From: Flavobacteriales bacterium UBA1820
Lineage (GTDB): Bacteria; Bacteroidota; Bacteroidia; Flavobacteriales; UBA1820
Assembly: GCA_002314265.1 (NCBI GenBank)
Contig: DCEW01000100.1
Coordinates: 1 to 5,308, forward strand
Length of the DNA: 5,308 nucleotides
Reading direction: 5' to 3'
Shown: piece by piece, positions 1-5,308 of the stretch
Layout of the letters: the number at the start of each line of letters is the position of its first letter
Position numbering within the stretch: position 1 is the first letter of the stretch
Made by a program: the position numbers and the translations under genes
The notes under the pieces: generated by a model
Database searches by the model: none
What the model saw: the letters and a program-made list of their open reading frames with translations, nothing else
What the model was told of the DNA's origin: nothing

Positions 1-181
1 CAGACGGGATTTTTTTTTGACTATCCCTCCCCTCACCCCACTCCGACCGGAACCTCCTTTTCCACGCTGACCGCTTTATGGGGGAGAGGACAGCTTATGG
101 GCTCCAACTCCCCAAAAGGAAGCGGGTAGACATTTTGTCTATGTTTTTGATCGATTGGCAGTTGTTTTCCTTTGCGGACAG
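1..181. other. Gene-free leader with T-run and foldable C/G-rich stretch
   Basis: I see no credible gene here. A run of nine T at 10-18 at the left edge could be the tail of an intrinsic terminator whose stem lies outside the window. A C-rich stretch (about 24-45) is followed by GGGGGAGAGGA at 80-90. GGGGAG at 81-86 can pair with CTCCCC at 108-113, and GGA 88-90 with TCC 103-105, giving an imperfect hairpin. A small perfect hairpin, TAGACA 127-132 / TGTCTA 136-141, lies further right and is followed by a short T-run. C-rich/G-rich intergenic sequence of this style is often repeated in Bacteroidota genomes, but repetition cannot be tested in one window. No function is assigned. Confidence 0.35.
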
Positions 182-236
182 GACGTTTTTTTTGCAAAGA
201 AAAAAACGTCGGGATCGTTTTTCTTTTCAAGAAAAA
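182..236. repeat. Two adjacent A/T-rich palindromes before the tRNA promoter
   Basis: The first palindrome pairs 182-192 (GACG plus seven T) with 200-210 (seven A plus CGTC): a perfect 11-bp stem with a 7-base loop. The second pairs 218-225 with 229-236 (TTTTTCTT / AAGAAAAA), an 8-bp stem with a 3-base loop. A third, competing pairing joins AAAAACG at 202-208 to CGTTTTT at 216-222 and excludes both others. The two palindromes also resemble each other, so they may be an old local duplication. They could terminate transcription arriving from the left or simply form an A/T-rich region upstream of the tRNA promoter. The pairing is visible; the role is inference. Confidence 0.5.
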
Positions 237-248
237 TGACTACATTTG
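218..248 (+). promoter_or_regulatory. Predicted Bacteroidota-type promoter of tRNA-Pro
   Basis: TACATTTG at 241-248 matches the Bacteroidota primary sigma factor -7 consensus TAnnTTTG at every defined base. It ends ten bases before the mature tRNA 5' end, so transcription should start just before the gene with a very short leader. The usual -33 TTTG element is not clear: at the expected distance there is only a T-rich tract (about 218-227). The -33 region overlaps the second A/T palindrome. Confidence 0.65.
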
Positions 249-258
249 CAATCCAATT

Positions 259-332
259 CGGGGTGTAGCGCAGCCTGGCAGCGCGCTGCGTTCGGGTCGC
301 AGAGGTCGGAAGTTCGAATCTTCTCACCCCGA
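259..332 (+). tRNA. tRNA-Pro (anticodon CGG)
   Basis: A complete 74-base cloverleaf can be drawn. The acceptor stem is CGGGGTG 259-265 with CACCCCG 325-331, and the discriminator is A332. The D stem is GCGC 268-271 / GCGC 281-284 with a 9-base loop. The anticodon stem is CTGCG 286-290 / CGCAG 298-302 around loop TTCGGGT, which places anticodon CGG at 293-295 and reads the proline codon CCG. The T arm is GGAAG / CTTCT around TTCGAAT 313-319, with one G-T pair. The 3' CCA is not encoded (ACA follows), so it must be added after transcription. A -7 promoter element lies just upstream and a terminator just downstream, so this looks like a single-gene transcript. Confidence 0.96.
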
Positions 333-335
333 CAT

Positions 336-372
336 AAAGAGCCTGACTGTAAAAACAGTCAGGCTCTTTTTT
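336..372 (+). terminator. Strong intrinsic terminator after tRNA-Pro
   Basis: Bases 336-350 pair perfectly with 355-369 (core GAGCCTGACTGT / ACAGTCAGGCTC), forming a 15-bp stem closed by an AAAA loop. The stem runs into a T-run at 367-372, beginning four bases after the tRNA 3' end. On the minus strand the same hairpin lies about 35 bases beyond the stop of the permease gene, but only a short T tract follows it in that direction. It is therefore best as the tRNA terminator and may also work weakly for the converging permease transcript. Confidence 0.9.
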
Positions 373-404
373 GTGCATGTATTTTGCGCTTGGGGGATGG
401 GGGG

Positions 405-1634
405 TTATTCGTATTTGGCGGTCTCGGCCGGGCGGATGCGTGCAATGAAATGCGAGGGAATCAGCAGCATGAGCATGTTCAATAAGGCGGTGCCAAGGTT
501 GAGGGCAAGGATCATGCCGAGGTTGAGATACACGGGGACGACCTCGATGCTGTACGATTCGCTGTCCAGGGTAACGATCCCGAAGTATTTTTGGAGCAGC
601 AGCAGGGAGATGCCGATCAGGTTGCCCCAGAAGAGTCCCCGCAGGATGATGTAAAACGCGTTCCACAGGAAGATCTGTCGCAGCAGCCGTTGGTCTGCCC
701 CCAGGGATTTCATCATGCCGATAAACGAGGTCTTTTCCAGGATCAGGATGAGCAGAACGGTGATCATGTTCACGCCGCATACCAGGATCATGATGCCGAG
801 TATGACTACGATATTGACGTCGAACATGGCCACCCAGTCCAACAGTGCGCCGTACTCGGTGGCGATGTTGGTTACGTGGAATTTCCATTGCGTTTCGGCA
901 AGGACGCGTTCGGTAGCGGCGGGGAGCTCTTTGGCATTGTGCAGGATGAGTTCGAAGCCACCGACCTGGGTGCTGTCCCAGCGGTTGATGGATTGTACGG
1001 CACGCAGATCGCCCAGGGCATAGTTTTTGTCGAACTCCGCGATGTTGCTTTTGAAGATGCCGGCGATGGTGAAATACCGTAGGATGGGTCGTCCGGAATC
1101 CCGGATGAAATACATTTTCACCCGTTCTCCACACGAGAGGCCGAGCGCGTCGGCGGTGTTTTGGGAGATCAGCAGGCTGTCCGAGGCTTCTCCTTGTCCG
1201 AAACGGGGCATTTTTCCGCTTTTGACAAAAGCGGAAAGGCCCGAGAGGTCGTAATCGGCACCGAGGCCTTTCAGTACTACGCCTTCAAATTCATGGTCGG
1301 TTTTCAGGATGCCGGCGCGTTGGGCGAAGGTTTGTACGTGTTTGACCTGGGGTACGGCGGTGAAGTAGGGGTAAAAATCTTGGTTCAGGGATACCGATTG
1401 GGTGGTTCCGTCGCCTCCCTGTTGGAGGGCGGTGAGTTGGATGTGTCCGGCGAAGGCGGCGATGTTGCGGCGGATCTCGCGCTGGAGCCCTATTCCGGTC
1501 GATAGGGCGATGAGCATCACGACTATGCCCAAGGCCACGGCTGCGACGGCAATTTTCAGCACGGGCGAGGAAATCCGGCGCTCATGTCGATCTTTTTTGT
1601 ATATTCGCCTTGATATAAGGTATCCCAGATTCAC
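405..1634 (-). CDS. LolC/LolE-type ABC transporter permease (FtsX family)
   Basis: This 409-residue inner-membrane protein has the layout of lipoprotein-releasing LolC/LolE permeases. There is a short basic N-terminus (LISRRIYKKDRHERR), a first membrane helix at about 26-48, a periplasmic domain at about 50-265 (MacB/LolE periplasmic-core type), then three helices at about 272-298, 322-348 and 368-392. The FtsX-domain coupling segment EKTSFIGMMKSLGAD (300-314), which should contact the ATPase, and a C-terminal tail ending PAETAKYE resemble LolC/E (P..A..LRYE). In known systems such permeases work with a LolD-like ATPase to extract lipoproteins from the inner membrane; no ATPase gene is present here. 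I chose GTG at 1634 because the protein then begins MNLGYLISRRIY, as the family usually does. An in-frame ATG at 1673 would add an unlikely 13-residue leader and lie upstream of the probable transcription start. A general FtsX-family exporter is the alternative reading. Confidence 0.85.
   Translation of the reverse strand: MNLGYLISRRIYKKDRHERRISSPVLKIAVAAVALGIVVMLIALSTGIGLQREIRRNIAAFAGHIQLTALQQGGDGTTQSVSLNQDFYPYFTAVPQVKHVQTFAQRAGILKTDHEFEGVVLKGLGADYDLSGLSAFVKSGKMPRFGQGEASDSLLISQNTADALGLSCGERVKMYFIRDSGRPILRYFTIAGIFKSNIAEFDKNYALGDLRAVQSINRWDSTQVGGFELILHNAKELPAATERVLAETQWKFHVTNIATEYGALLDWVAMFDVNIVVILGIMILVCGVNMITVLLILILEKTSFIGMMKSLGADQRLLRQIFLWNAFYIILRGLFWGNLIGISLLLLQKYFGIVTLDSESYSIEVVPVYLNLGMILALNLGTALLNMLMLLIPSHFIARIRPAETAKYE
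1600..1607 (+). promoter_or_regulatory. Possible -7 element for the NamZ cassette
   Basis: TATATTCG differs from TAnnTTTG at one defined base. It lies inside the first codons of the divergent permease gene and would start transcription near 1613, giving a leader of about 40 bases to the ATG at 1654. There is no recognisable TTTG at the -33 distance; a TTTTTTG run at 1593-1599 abuts the box instead. A one-mismatch match is not rare by chance, so this is tentative. A promoter must nevertheless sit in or near this stretch, because only 19 bases separate the two start codons. Confidence 0.35.
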
Positions 1635-1653
1635 AATTCTAAAACCACATATT

Positions 1654-2853
1654 ATGAAACACAAAGGTATCATTAAATTGCTTTGCGCCGCTATTTTCGG
1701 CGTTTTTTGTTTGTCGCTTGCGACTTCCTGTGCGGAAAAGAAACCGCAGGGGATCGTCGTGGGAGCTGAAAATTTCGACGCGTACCTGCCGCTGCTCGAA
1801 GGCAAACGGGTGGGCTTTGTCGGGAACAATACTTCGGTGCTCAGCGATGGGACGCACGTGGTGGATTTCCTGCAGGAAAAGGGTGTGAATGTGGTCAAGG
1901 CCTTCGGTCCGGAACATGGATTCCGCGGAGATGCCGATGCCGGGGAGCATGTGGAGGACCAGATCGATCCCAAGACGGGGATTCCGGTGATCTCCCTCTA
2001 TGGAAAGATCAACAAGCCTACTCCGGAGATGCTCTCCGATGTGGACGTGTTGGTGTTTGACCTTCAGGATGTGGGATGCCGTTTCTATACATACATTTAC
2101 TTGCTGCAGCGGGTGATGGAAGCCGGCGGCGAGAACAATGTACCGGTGGTGGTGCTCGACCGGCCCAACCCCAACGGGTTCTACATCGACGGGCCTATCC
2201 TGGAGGATACCTGCCGCTCGGGGATCGGGATGCAGCCGCTGCCCATCGTATATGCGCTGACCATCGGCGAACTGGCCAAACTGTACAATGGAGAAGGTTG
2301 GCTGCGCGACAGCGTAACGTGCGACCTGACGGTGATTCCCTGCCTGAACTACGACCATACGATGCGTTACAGCTTGCCGGTACCGCCTTCGCCGAACCTG
2401 CCGACCGACCGCTCGATCAACCTGTACGCCAGCACTTGCTTTGTGGAGGGTACGCCGATGTCCGAAGGGCGCGGTACCCCCTGGCCGTTCGAGGTGTTGG
2501 GCTCGCCGCTGATCGATTCCAATGCGACGGACTTTACCTTTACGCCGGCTCCTTCCTTCGGGGACAAGAACCCCAAACAGAACGGGGTGCTGTGCTATGG
2601 TCTCGACCTTCGTCAGGAACCGGAACAGGCTCAGGTAAATCTGGACTACATCATCTGGGCGTACAACAACTATACGGACAAGGAAAATTTCTTCAACCAC
2701 CGCGGTTTCTCCCTGCGCGCAGGCAACTACGAACTGGAGGAACAGATCAAGGCCGGTATGACGCCCGAGCAGATCAAAGCTACGTGGCAGCCGGGGCTGG
2801 ACAGCTTCAAGCAGGTGCGCAAGAAATACCTGATGTATCCGGATTTCGAATAA
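1654..2853 (+). CDS. NamZ-family exo-beta-N-acetylmuramidase (GH171, DUF1343), predicted lipoprotein, copy 1
   Basis: The 399-residue product belongs to the DUF1343/NamZ family; characterised members release MurNAc from non-reducing ends of peptidoglycan chains. A lipoprotein signal peptide occupies residues 1-25 (basic start, hydrophobic core, SLATS then Cys26), so the mature enzyme should be lipid-anchored. The N-terminal Rossmann-like catalytic domain spans about 50-250 and holds GNNTSV (57-62), PEHGFRG (86-92) with Glu87 the probable catalytic glutamate, QDVGCRFYTY (138-147) and LDRPNPNG (168-175). The C-terminal domain (about 255-399) has SEGRGTPWPFE (270-280) and ends KATWQPGLDSF...KKYLMYPDF. 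Compared with copies 2 and 3 it has an insertion near 288-310 and lacks the GGE-RKQIEAG segment (RAGNYELEEQIKAG instead). It is first of three tandem paralogues and starts 19 bases from the divergent permease. The leader is A-rich without a Shine-Dalgarno. The family call is firm; exact substrate is inferred. Confidence 0.92.
   Translation: MKHKGIIKLLCAAIFGVFCLSLATSCAEKKPQGIVVGAENFDAYLPLLEGKRVGFVGNNTSVLSDGTHVVDFLQEKGVNVVKAFGPEHGFRGDADAGEHVEDQIDPKTGIPVISLYGKINKPTPEMLSDVDVLVFDLQDVGCRFYTYIYLLQRVMEAGGENNVPVVVLDRPNPNGFYIDGPILEDTCRSGIGMQPLPIVYALTIGELAKLYNGEGWLRDSVTCDLTVIPCLNYDHTMRYSLPVPPSPNLPTDRSINLYASTCFVEGTPMSEGRGTPWPFEVLGSPLIDSNATDFTFTPAPSFGDKNPKQNGVLCYGLDLRQEPEQAQVNLDYIIWAYNNYTDKENFFNHRGFSLRAGNYELEEQIKAGMTPEQIKATWQPGLDSFKQVRKKYLMYPDFE
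1662..1669 (-). promoter_or_regulatory. Probable -7 element for the permease gene
   Basis: Read on the minus strand this is TACCTTTG, a full match to TAnnTTTG. It lies inside the signal-peptide codons of the first NamZ gene. Transcription would start around 1655 and reach the GTG at 1634 after a leader of about 20 bases, which also favours that GTG over the ATG at 1673. No TTG-type -33 element is visible at the usual distance. Confidence 0.45.
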
Positions 2854-2872
2854 ACAAACTTTCCGTTTGCGT

Positions 2873-4072
2873 ATGACCTCGATCGGAAAGATTTCGGTCT
2901 TCGTGGTGGCGATCTTGTCGTTCTGTTTCCCGTTCTCTTTGCGGGGGCAGAGCGACAAGGTCGTTTATCCGGCACAGTGTCCTTCGCAGTGGAAGCCCTT
3001 GTTGGAGGGACGGCGGGTGGCGTATGCCGGGGTTGCTTCGTCGATCACTCCGCAAGGTCATTCGCTCGATCTACTGCGTGAGGGTGGGGTAAATATCGTC
3101 AAGATCTTTGCTCCGGAGCATGGATTCTCGGGCCGGGCCGATGCCGGGGAGAAAGTCTCCGACAGTGTCGATCCCTCCACGGGCATTCCCATCGTATCCC
3201 TCTACGGGAAGGTGAGAAAACCCACCGGGGCGATGCTCGCGGATGTGGATGTGATCGTGTTCGACATCCCGGACATCGGTTGCCGTTTCAATACCAAACT
3301 CATCACCATGCAGGGGATGATGGAAGCCGCGGCGGCCTACGGGGTGGACTTCGTGGTGTTCGACCGCCCGAATCCCAACGGGCACTACATGGACGGGAAT
3401 ATTCTCGATACGGCCTTCCGTTCGGGCGTGGGGAAACAGCCGGTACCGATCGTCCACGGGATGACGGCCGGGGAATACGCTCGGATGCTCAACGGAGAAG
3501 GTTGGCTGGAGGGAGGCCTCCGGTGCCATCTGACGGTACTGCCTTGTGGGAACTATTCCCATCGCGACCGGTATCGCTTTCCGATGTTCCCTACGCCCAA
3601 CCTGCGCAGCGACAAGGCGGTCAATCTCTATCCCAGCCTCTGTTTCTTCGAGGGTACCACCCTGTCCGAGGGACGGGGTACGGAACGTCCATTCGAGATG
3701 TTCGGTTCGCCGCTGTTGCCGGAAACGGGCTTTTCGTTCGTTCCGCAGCCGCGCGAGGGAGCCAAGAGCTCCAAGCATTACGGGGTGCGCTGCAACGGGT
3801 TGGATCTGGCTTCGTCGCCCGACTTGTCCCGGGTGAATCTCGGGTGGTTGGTGTGGGCGTATGCCAATTTCCCGAAGGAGCAGCGGGAGAACTTTTTTAC
3901 GCCTTTCTTCGATTTGTTGGCCGGAGGGGAGACTTTGCGCAAACAGATCGAGGCGGGGATGACCGACCGGCAGATCCACGCTACGTGGAAAAAGGGTCTG
4001 GAGCGTTTCCAGACGATCCGTTCGAAGTATTTGCTGTACGAGGATTTCGATCCTCCCACCGAGGGGAAGTGA
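2873..4072 (+). CDS. NamZ-family (GH171, DUF1343) paralogue with altered active-site motifs, copy 2
   Basis: The 399-residue exported protein has the same two-domain layout as its neighbours. A signal peptide (about 1-26, no lipobox Cys, likely cleavage near GQS) points to a soluble periplasmic form. PEHG is kept (Glu82), as are DRPNPNG (164-170), LNGEGWL (206-212), SEGRGT (265-270), GGETLRKQIEAG (351-362) and HATWKKGLERF (369-379). Several positions shared by copies 1 and 3 have changed: GN(N/H)TSV became GVASSI (53-58), PEHGFRG became PEHGFSG (81-87), QDVGCRFYTY became PDIGCRFNTK (133-142) and PVPPSPNL became PMFPTPNL (237-244). Most changes fall in motifs expected near the catalytic cleft, while the reading frame and fold motifs are intact, which suggests changed specificity rather than decay. 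I chose ATG 2873; a TTG two codons upstream (2867) is possible. It follows copy 1 by 19 bases, so it is very likely co-transcribed. Confidence 0.88.
   Translation: MTSIGKISVFVVAILSFCFPFSLRGQSDKVVYPAQCPSQWKPLLEGRRVAYAGVASSITPQGHSLDLLREGGVNIVKIFAPEHGFSGRADAGEKVSDSVDPSTGIPIVSLYGKVRKPTGAMLADVDVIVFDIPDIGCRFNTKLITMQGMMEAAAAYGVDFVVFDRPNPNGHYMDGNILDTAFRSGVGKQPVPIVHGMTAGEYARMLNGEGWLEGGLRCHLTVLPCGNYSHRDRYRFPMFPTPNLRSDKAVNLYPSLCFFEGTTLSEGRGTERPFEMFGSPLLPETGFSFVPQPREGAKSSKHYGVRCNGLDLASSPDLSRVNLGWLVWAYANFPKEQRENFFTPFFDLLAGGETLRKQIEAGMTDRQIHATWKKGLERFQTIRSKYLLYEDFDPPTEGK
3699..3733 (+). repeat. 35-bp exact direct repeat, copy A (in NamZ copy 2)
   Basis: This 35-base stretch encodes the FGSPLLPETGF region of copy 2 and recurs without mismatch at 4954-4988 in copy 3. 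Copy 1 has only a similar sequence (LGSPLIDSN). It is part of a coding region, not a mobile repeat. Confidence 0.85.
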
Positions 4073-4115
4073 TAAAAAATCAATGAATCAATCAATAATC
4101 ACAACATTTTATCGC
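4073..4115 (+). other. A/T-rich spacer with repeated ATCA before NamZ copy 3
   Basis: The spacer carries ATCA four times (4079-4082, 4087-4090, 4091-4094, 4098-4101) and no TAnnTTTG box, terminator or Shine-Dalgarno. It is probably just the A-rich translation leader of copy 3. The repeated tetranucleotide may be chance in low-complexity sequence. Confidence 0.3.
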
Positions 4116-5276
4116 ATGAAAACATTGTTCAAAGCATTGTGTCTTTCCGCACTTTTGTGTGCTTTCGTACCGGTTTCGGCGCAGAAAGCCGCTCAGACGG
4201 AAAAGGCCGTCGAAGTAGGGGCGGAGCAGTCGTCCCTGTATCTGAAATTGCTCAAAGGAAAACGGGTGGCTTTCGTGGGCAACCATACTTCCGTGATGGC
4301 CGACGGGCAGCACGTGGTGGACTACTTGTTGTCCAAAGGGGTGAACATCGTCAAGATCTTCGCTCCGGAGCACGGCTTCCGGGGTGAGGCGGCGGCCGGA
4401 GCCAAAATATCCGACGAGGTGGATCAGAAGACGGGTATCCCGGTAGTTTCGCTCTACGGTTCGGGAAAATACAAGCCTTCCCCCGAGGCACTCAAGGACG
4501 TGGATGTGCTGATCTACGATATTCAGGATGTGGGTTGCCGCTTCTATACTTATATTTCGACCCTTACGTATGTGATGGAGGCCGGTGCCGAAAATGGCAA
4601 AGAGGTGGTGGTGTTCGACCGTCCGAATCCCAACGGGTATTACGTGGACGGGAATATCCTCGATCCGGCTTTCAAGTCGTTCGTGGGGATGCATCCGGTG
4701 CCGATCGTCTATGGGATGACTTCGGGCGAGTATGCGAAGATGGTCAACGGGGAAGGTTGGCTCAAGGACGGGGTAAAGTGCGACCTGACGGTGATCCCGT
4801 GCAAGAACTATACGCACGCTATGCATTACGACCTGCCGGTGCCGCCTTCGCCGAACTTGGCTACGGCCAAATCCATCGCGCTGTACCCGAGCTTGTGCTA
4901 TTTTGAGGGGACGCCTCTTTCGGAGGGACGCGGTACTCCCTGGCCTTTCGAGGTGTTCGGTTCGCCGCTGTTGCCGGAAACGGGCTTTACTTTTACGCCC
5001 GAGTCGAGCAAGAACAAAGGGGTGCTGTGCAATGGGGTCGATCTGCGTGAGGCTCCCGATCCGGGTTGCGTCGATCTGAAATACGTGATCTGGGCGTACA
5101 ACAACTACGAGAAGAAGGATGAGTTCTTCAAGAAGTTCTTCGATACGCTTTGCGGAGGAGAAACGATCCGCAAGCAGATCGAGGCAGGGATGACCGCCGA
5201 GGAGATCCGTGCTACCTGGAAGCCGGGTATCGATGAGTTCATGAAGACGCGGGCAAAATACTTGCTGTACGAGTAA
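4116..5276 (+). CDS. NamZ-family exo-beta-N-acetylmuramidase (GH171, DUF1343), soluble periplasmic, copy 3
   Basis: The 386-residue protein is the most canonical of the three. A clear signal peptide ends VSA-QK (predicted cut after Ala22), with no lipobox, so a soluble periplasmic enzyme is expected. Motifs: GNHTSV (55-60), PEHGFRG (84-90) with probable catalytic Glu85, QDVGCRFYTY (137-146), FDRPNPNG (167-174), GEGWL (212-216), PPSPNL (243-248), SEGRGTPWPFE (269-279) and GGETIRKQIEAG (347-358). It ends RATWKPGIDEF...KYLLYE. I chose ATG 4116 because it begins directly with a signal peptide (MKTLFKALCLSALL). The in-frame ATG at 4083 would add eleven residues (MNQSIITTFYR) that fit a signal peptide poorly. 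The 43-base gap to copy 2 is A/T-rich with no obvious promoter or terminator, so read-through from copy 2 is likely. Five cysteines (141, 222, 229, 261, 305) have counterparts in the other two copies. Confidence 0.92.
   Translation: MKTLFKALCLSALLCAFVPVSAQKAAQTEKAVEVGAEQSSLYLKLLKGKRVAFVGNHTSVMADGQHVVDYLLSKGVNIVKIFAPEHGFRGEAAAGAKISDEVDQKTGIPVVSLYGSGKYKPSPEALKDVDVLIYDIQDVGCRFYTYISTLTYVMEAGAENGKEVVVFDRPNPNGYYVDGNILDPAFKSFVGMHPVPIVYGMTSGEYAKMVNGEGWLKDGVKCDLTVIPCKNYTHAMHYDLPVPPSPNLATAKSIALYPSLCYFEGTPLSEGRGTPWPFEVFGSPLLPETGFTFTPESSKNKGVLCNGVDLREAPDPGCVDLKYVIWAYNNYEKKDEFFKKFFDTLCGGETIRKQIEAGMTAEEIRATWKPGIDEFMKTRAKYLLYE
4954..4988 (+). repeat. 35-bp exact direct repeat, copy B (in NamZ copy 3)
   Basis: Partner of 3699-3733. 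The repeats are 1255 bases apart, in the same orientation and frame. This is the longest identity between paralogues that I noticed, pointing to shared recent ancestry or local gene conversion between copies 2 and 3. Confidence 0.85.
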
Positions 5277-5308
5277 GCAAGTTCTGCGAGCGCGCAAGCA
5301 AAAGGGCG
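5277..5308. other. Window-end non-coding tail
   Basis: No gene start is recognisable in the 32 bases after copy 3. ACTTGCT at 5260-5266 and AGCAAGT at 5276-5282 could pair across the stop codon, but no T-run follows inside the window, so I do not call a terminator. The cassette may continue beyond the right edge. Confidence 0.3.

Noticed and set aside
33..230. A 65-codon minus-strand reading frame in the left intergenic region
   Set aside because: It crosses the A/T palindromes, resembles no family I know, has low-complexity Lys/Pro-rich composition and shows no convincing start context.
259..332. tRNA gene as an attachment site for an integrated element
   Set aside because: No integrase gene and no repeated tRNA 3' end are visible nearby.
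139..1134. Minus-strand frame of 331 codons overlapping the tRNA, terminator and permease
   Set aside because: It reads through a tRNA and a terminator and is out of frame with the clearly membrane-type permease.
1402..1653. In-frame upstream extension of NamZ copy 1
   Set aside because: The extension lies opposite the permease, and the lipoprotein signal peptide begins exactly at the ATG at 1654.
1635..1973. Upstream extension of the permease to position 1973
   Set aside because: It is antisense to NamZ copy 1 and gives a Ser/Pro-rich leader not found in LolC/E proteins; the GTG at 1634 gives a family-like N-terminus.
2855..2869. CAAAC/GTTTG inverted repeat between NamZ copies 1 and 2
   Set aside because: The stem is only 5 bp with no T-run, so it is neither a terminator nor a clear regulatory site.
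1639..2958. Long minus-strand reading frame opposite NamZ copies 1 and 2
   Set aside because: It mirrors the conserved NamZ frame, is rich in Arg/His/Gln as expected of an antisense shadow of GC-rich genes, and has no recognisable domain. The frames opposite copies 2 (3071-3979) and 3 (4092-5297) are rejected for the same reason.
5260..5282. ACTTGCT/AGCAAGT inverted repeat across the stop of NamZ copy 3
   Set aside because: It is a 7-bp stem with a 9-base loop and no following T-run inside the window; chance is adequate.

Overview
The window looks like a chromosomal segment of a Bacteroidota bacterium, probably of the order Bacteroidales. The genus cannot be fixed from the sequence; a GC-rich gut or oral genus of the Alistipes/Tannerella kind is a guess. 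The support is: a TAnnTTTG-type promoter element just before a tRNA gene, starts preceded by A/T-rich leaders without Shine-Dalgarno sequences, a SLATSC lipobox of a kind common in this phylum, and the gene families themselves.

Layout. Bases 1-258 carry no credible gene. They hold a truncated T-run at the left edge, a C-rich/G-rich stretch able to fold, and two A/T-rich palindromes that run into a tRNA promoter. A tRNA-Pro(CGG) follows at 259-332, with a strong intrinsic terminator at 336-372. On the minus strand, 405-1634 encodes a LolC/LolE-type (FtsX-family) ABC transporter permease that starts at GTG. Head-to-head with it, only 19 bases away, begins a plus-strand run of three paralogous genes (1654-2853, 2873-4072, 4116-5276). 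All three encode exported proteins of the DUF1343/NamZ family (glycoside hydrolase family GH171), whose characterised members are exo-beta-N-acetylmuramidases. The last 32 bases are non-coding as far as visible.

How the genes work together. The three NamZ paralogues are almost certainly a tandem-duplicated, co-transcribed cassette for trimming MurNAc from the non-reducing ends of peptidoglycan fragments outside the cytoplasm. The first copy is a predicted lipoprotein. The second and third have ordinary signal peptides and should be soluble in the periplasm. The middle copy keeps the PEHG glutamate but has changed several other motifs that its two neighbours share, so it may have a different substrate or reduced activity. 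The permease gene is a divergent neighbour of general envelope function (lipoprotein release or a related ABC exporter). Its ATPase partner is not in the window.

The most interesting points are the NamZ triplication, the clustered motif changes in copy 2, and the very tight divergent start region in which the candidate promoters lie inside the opposite genes. I see no mobile element, CRISPR array or phage gene.
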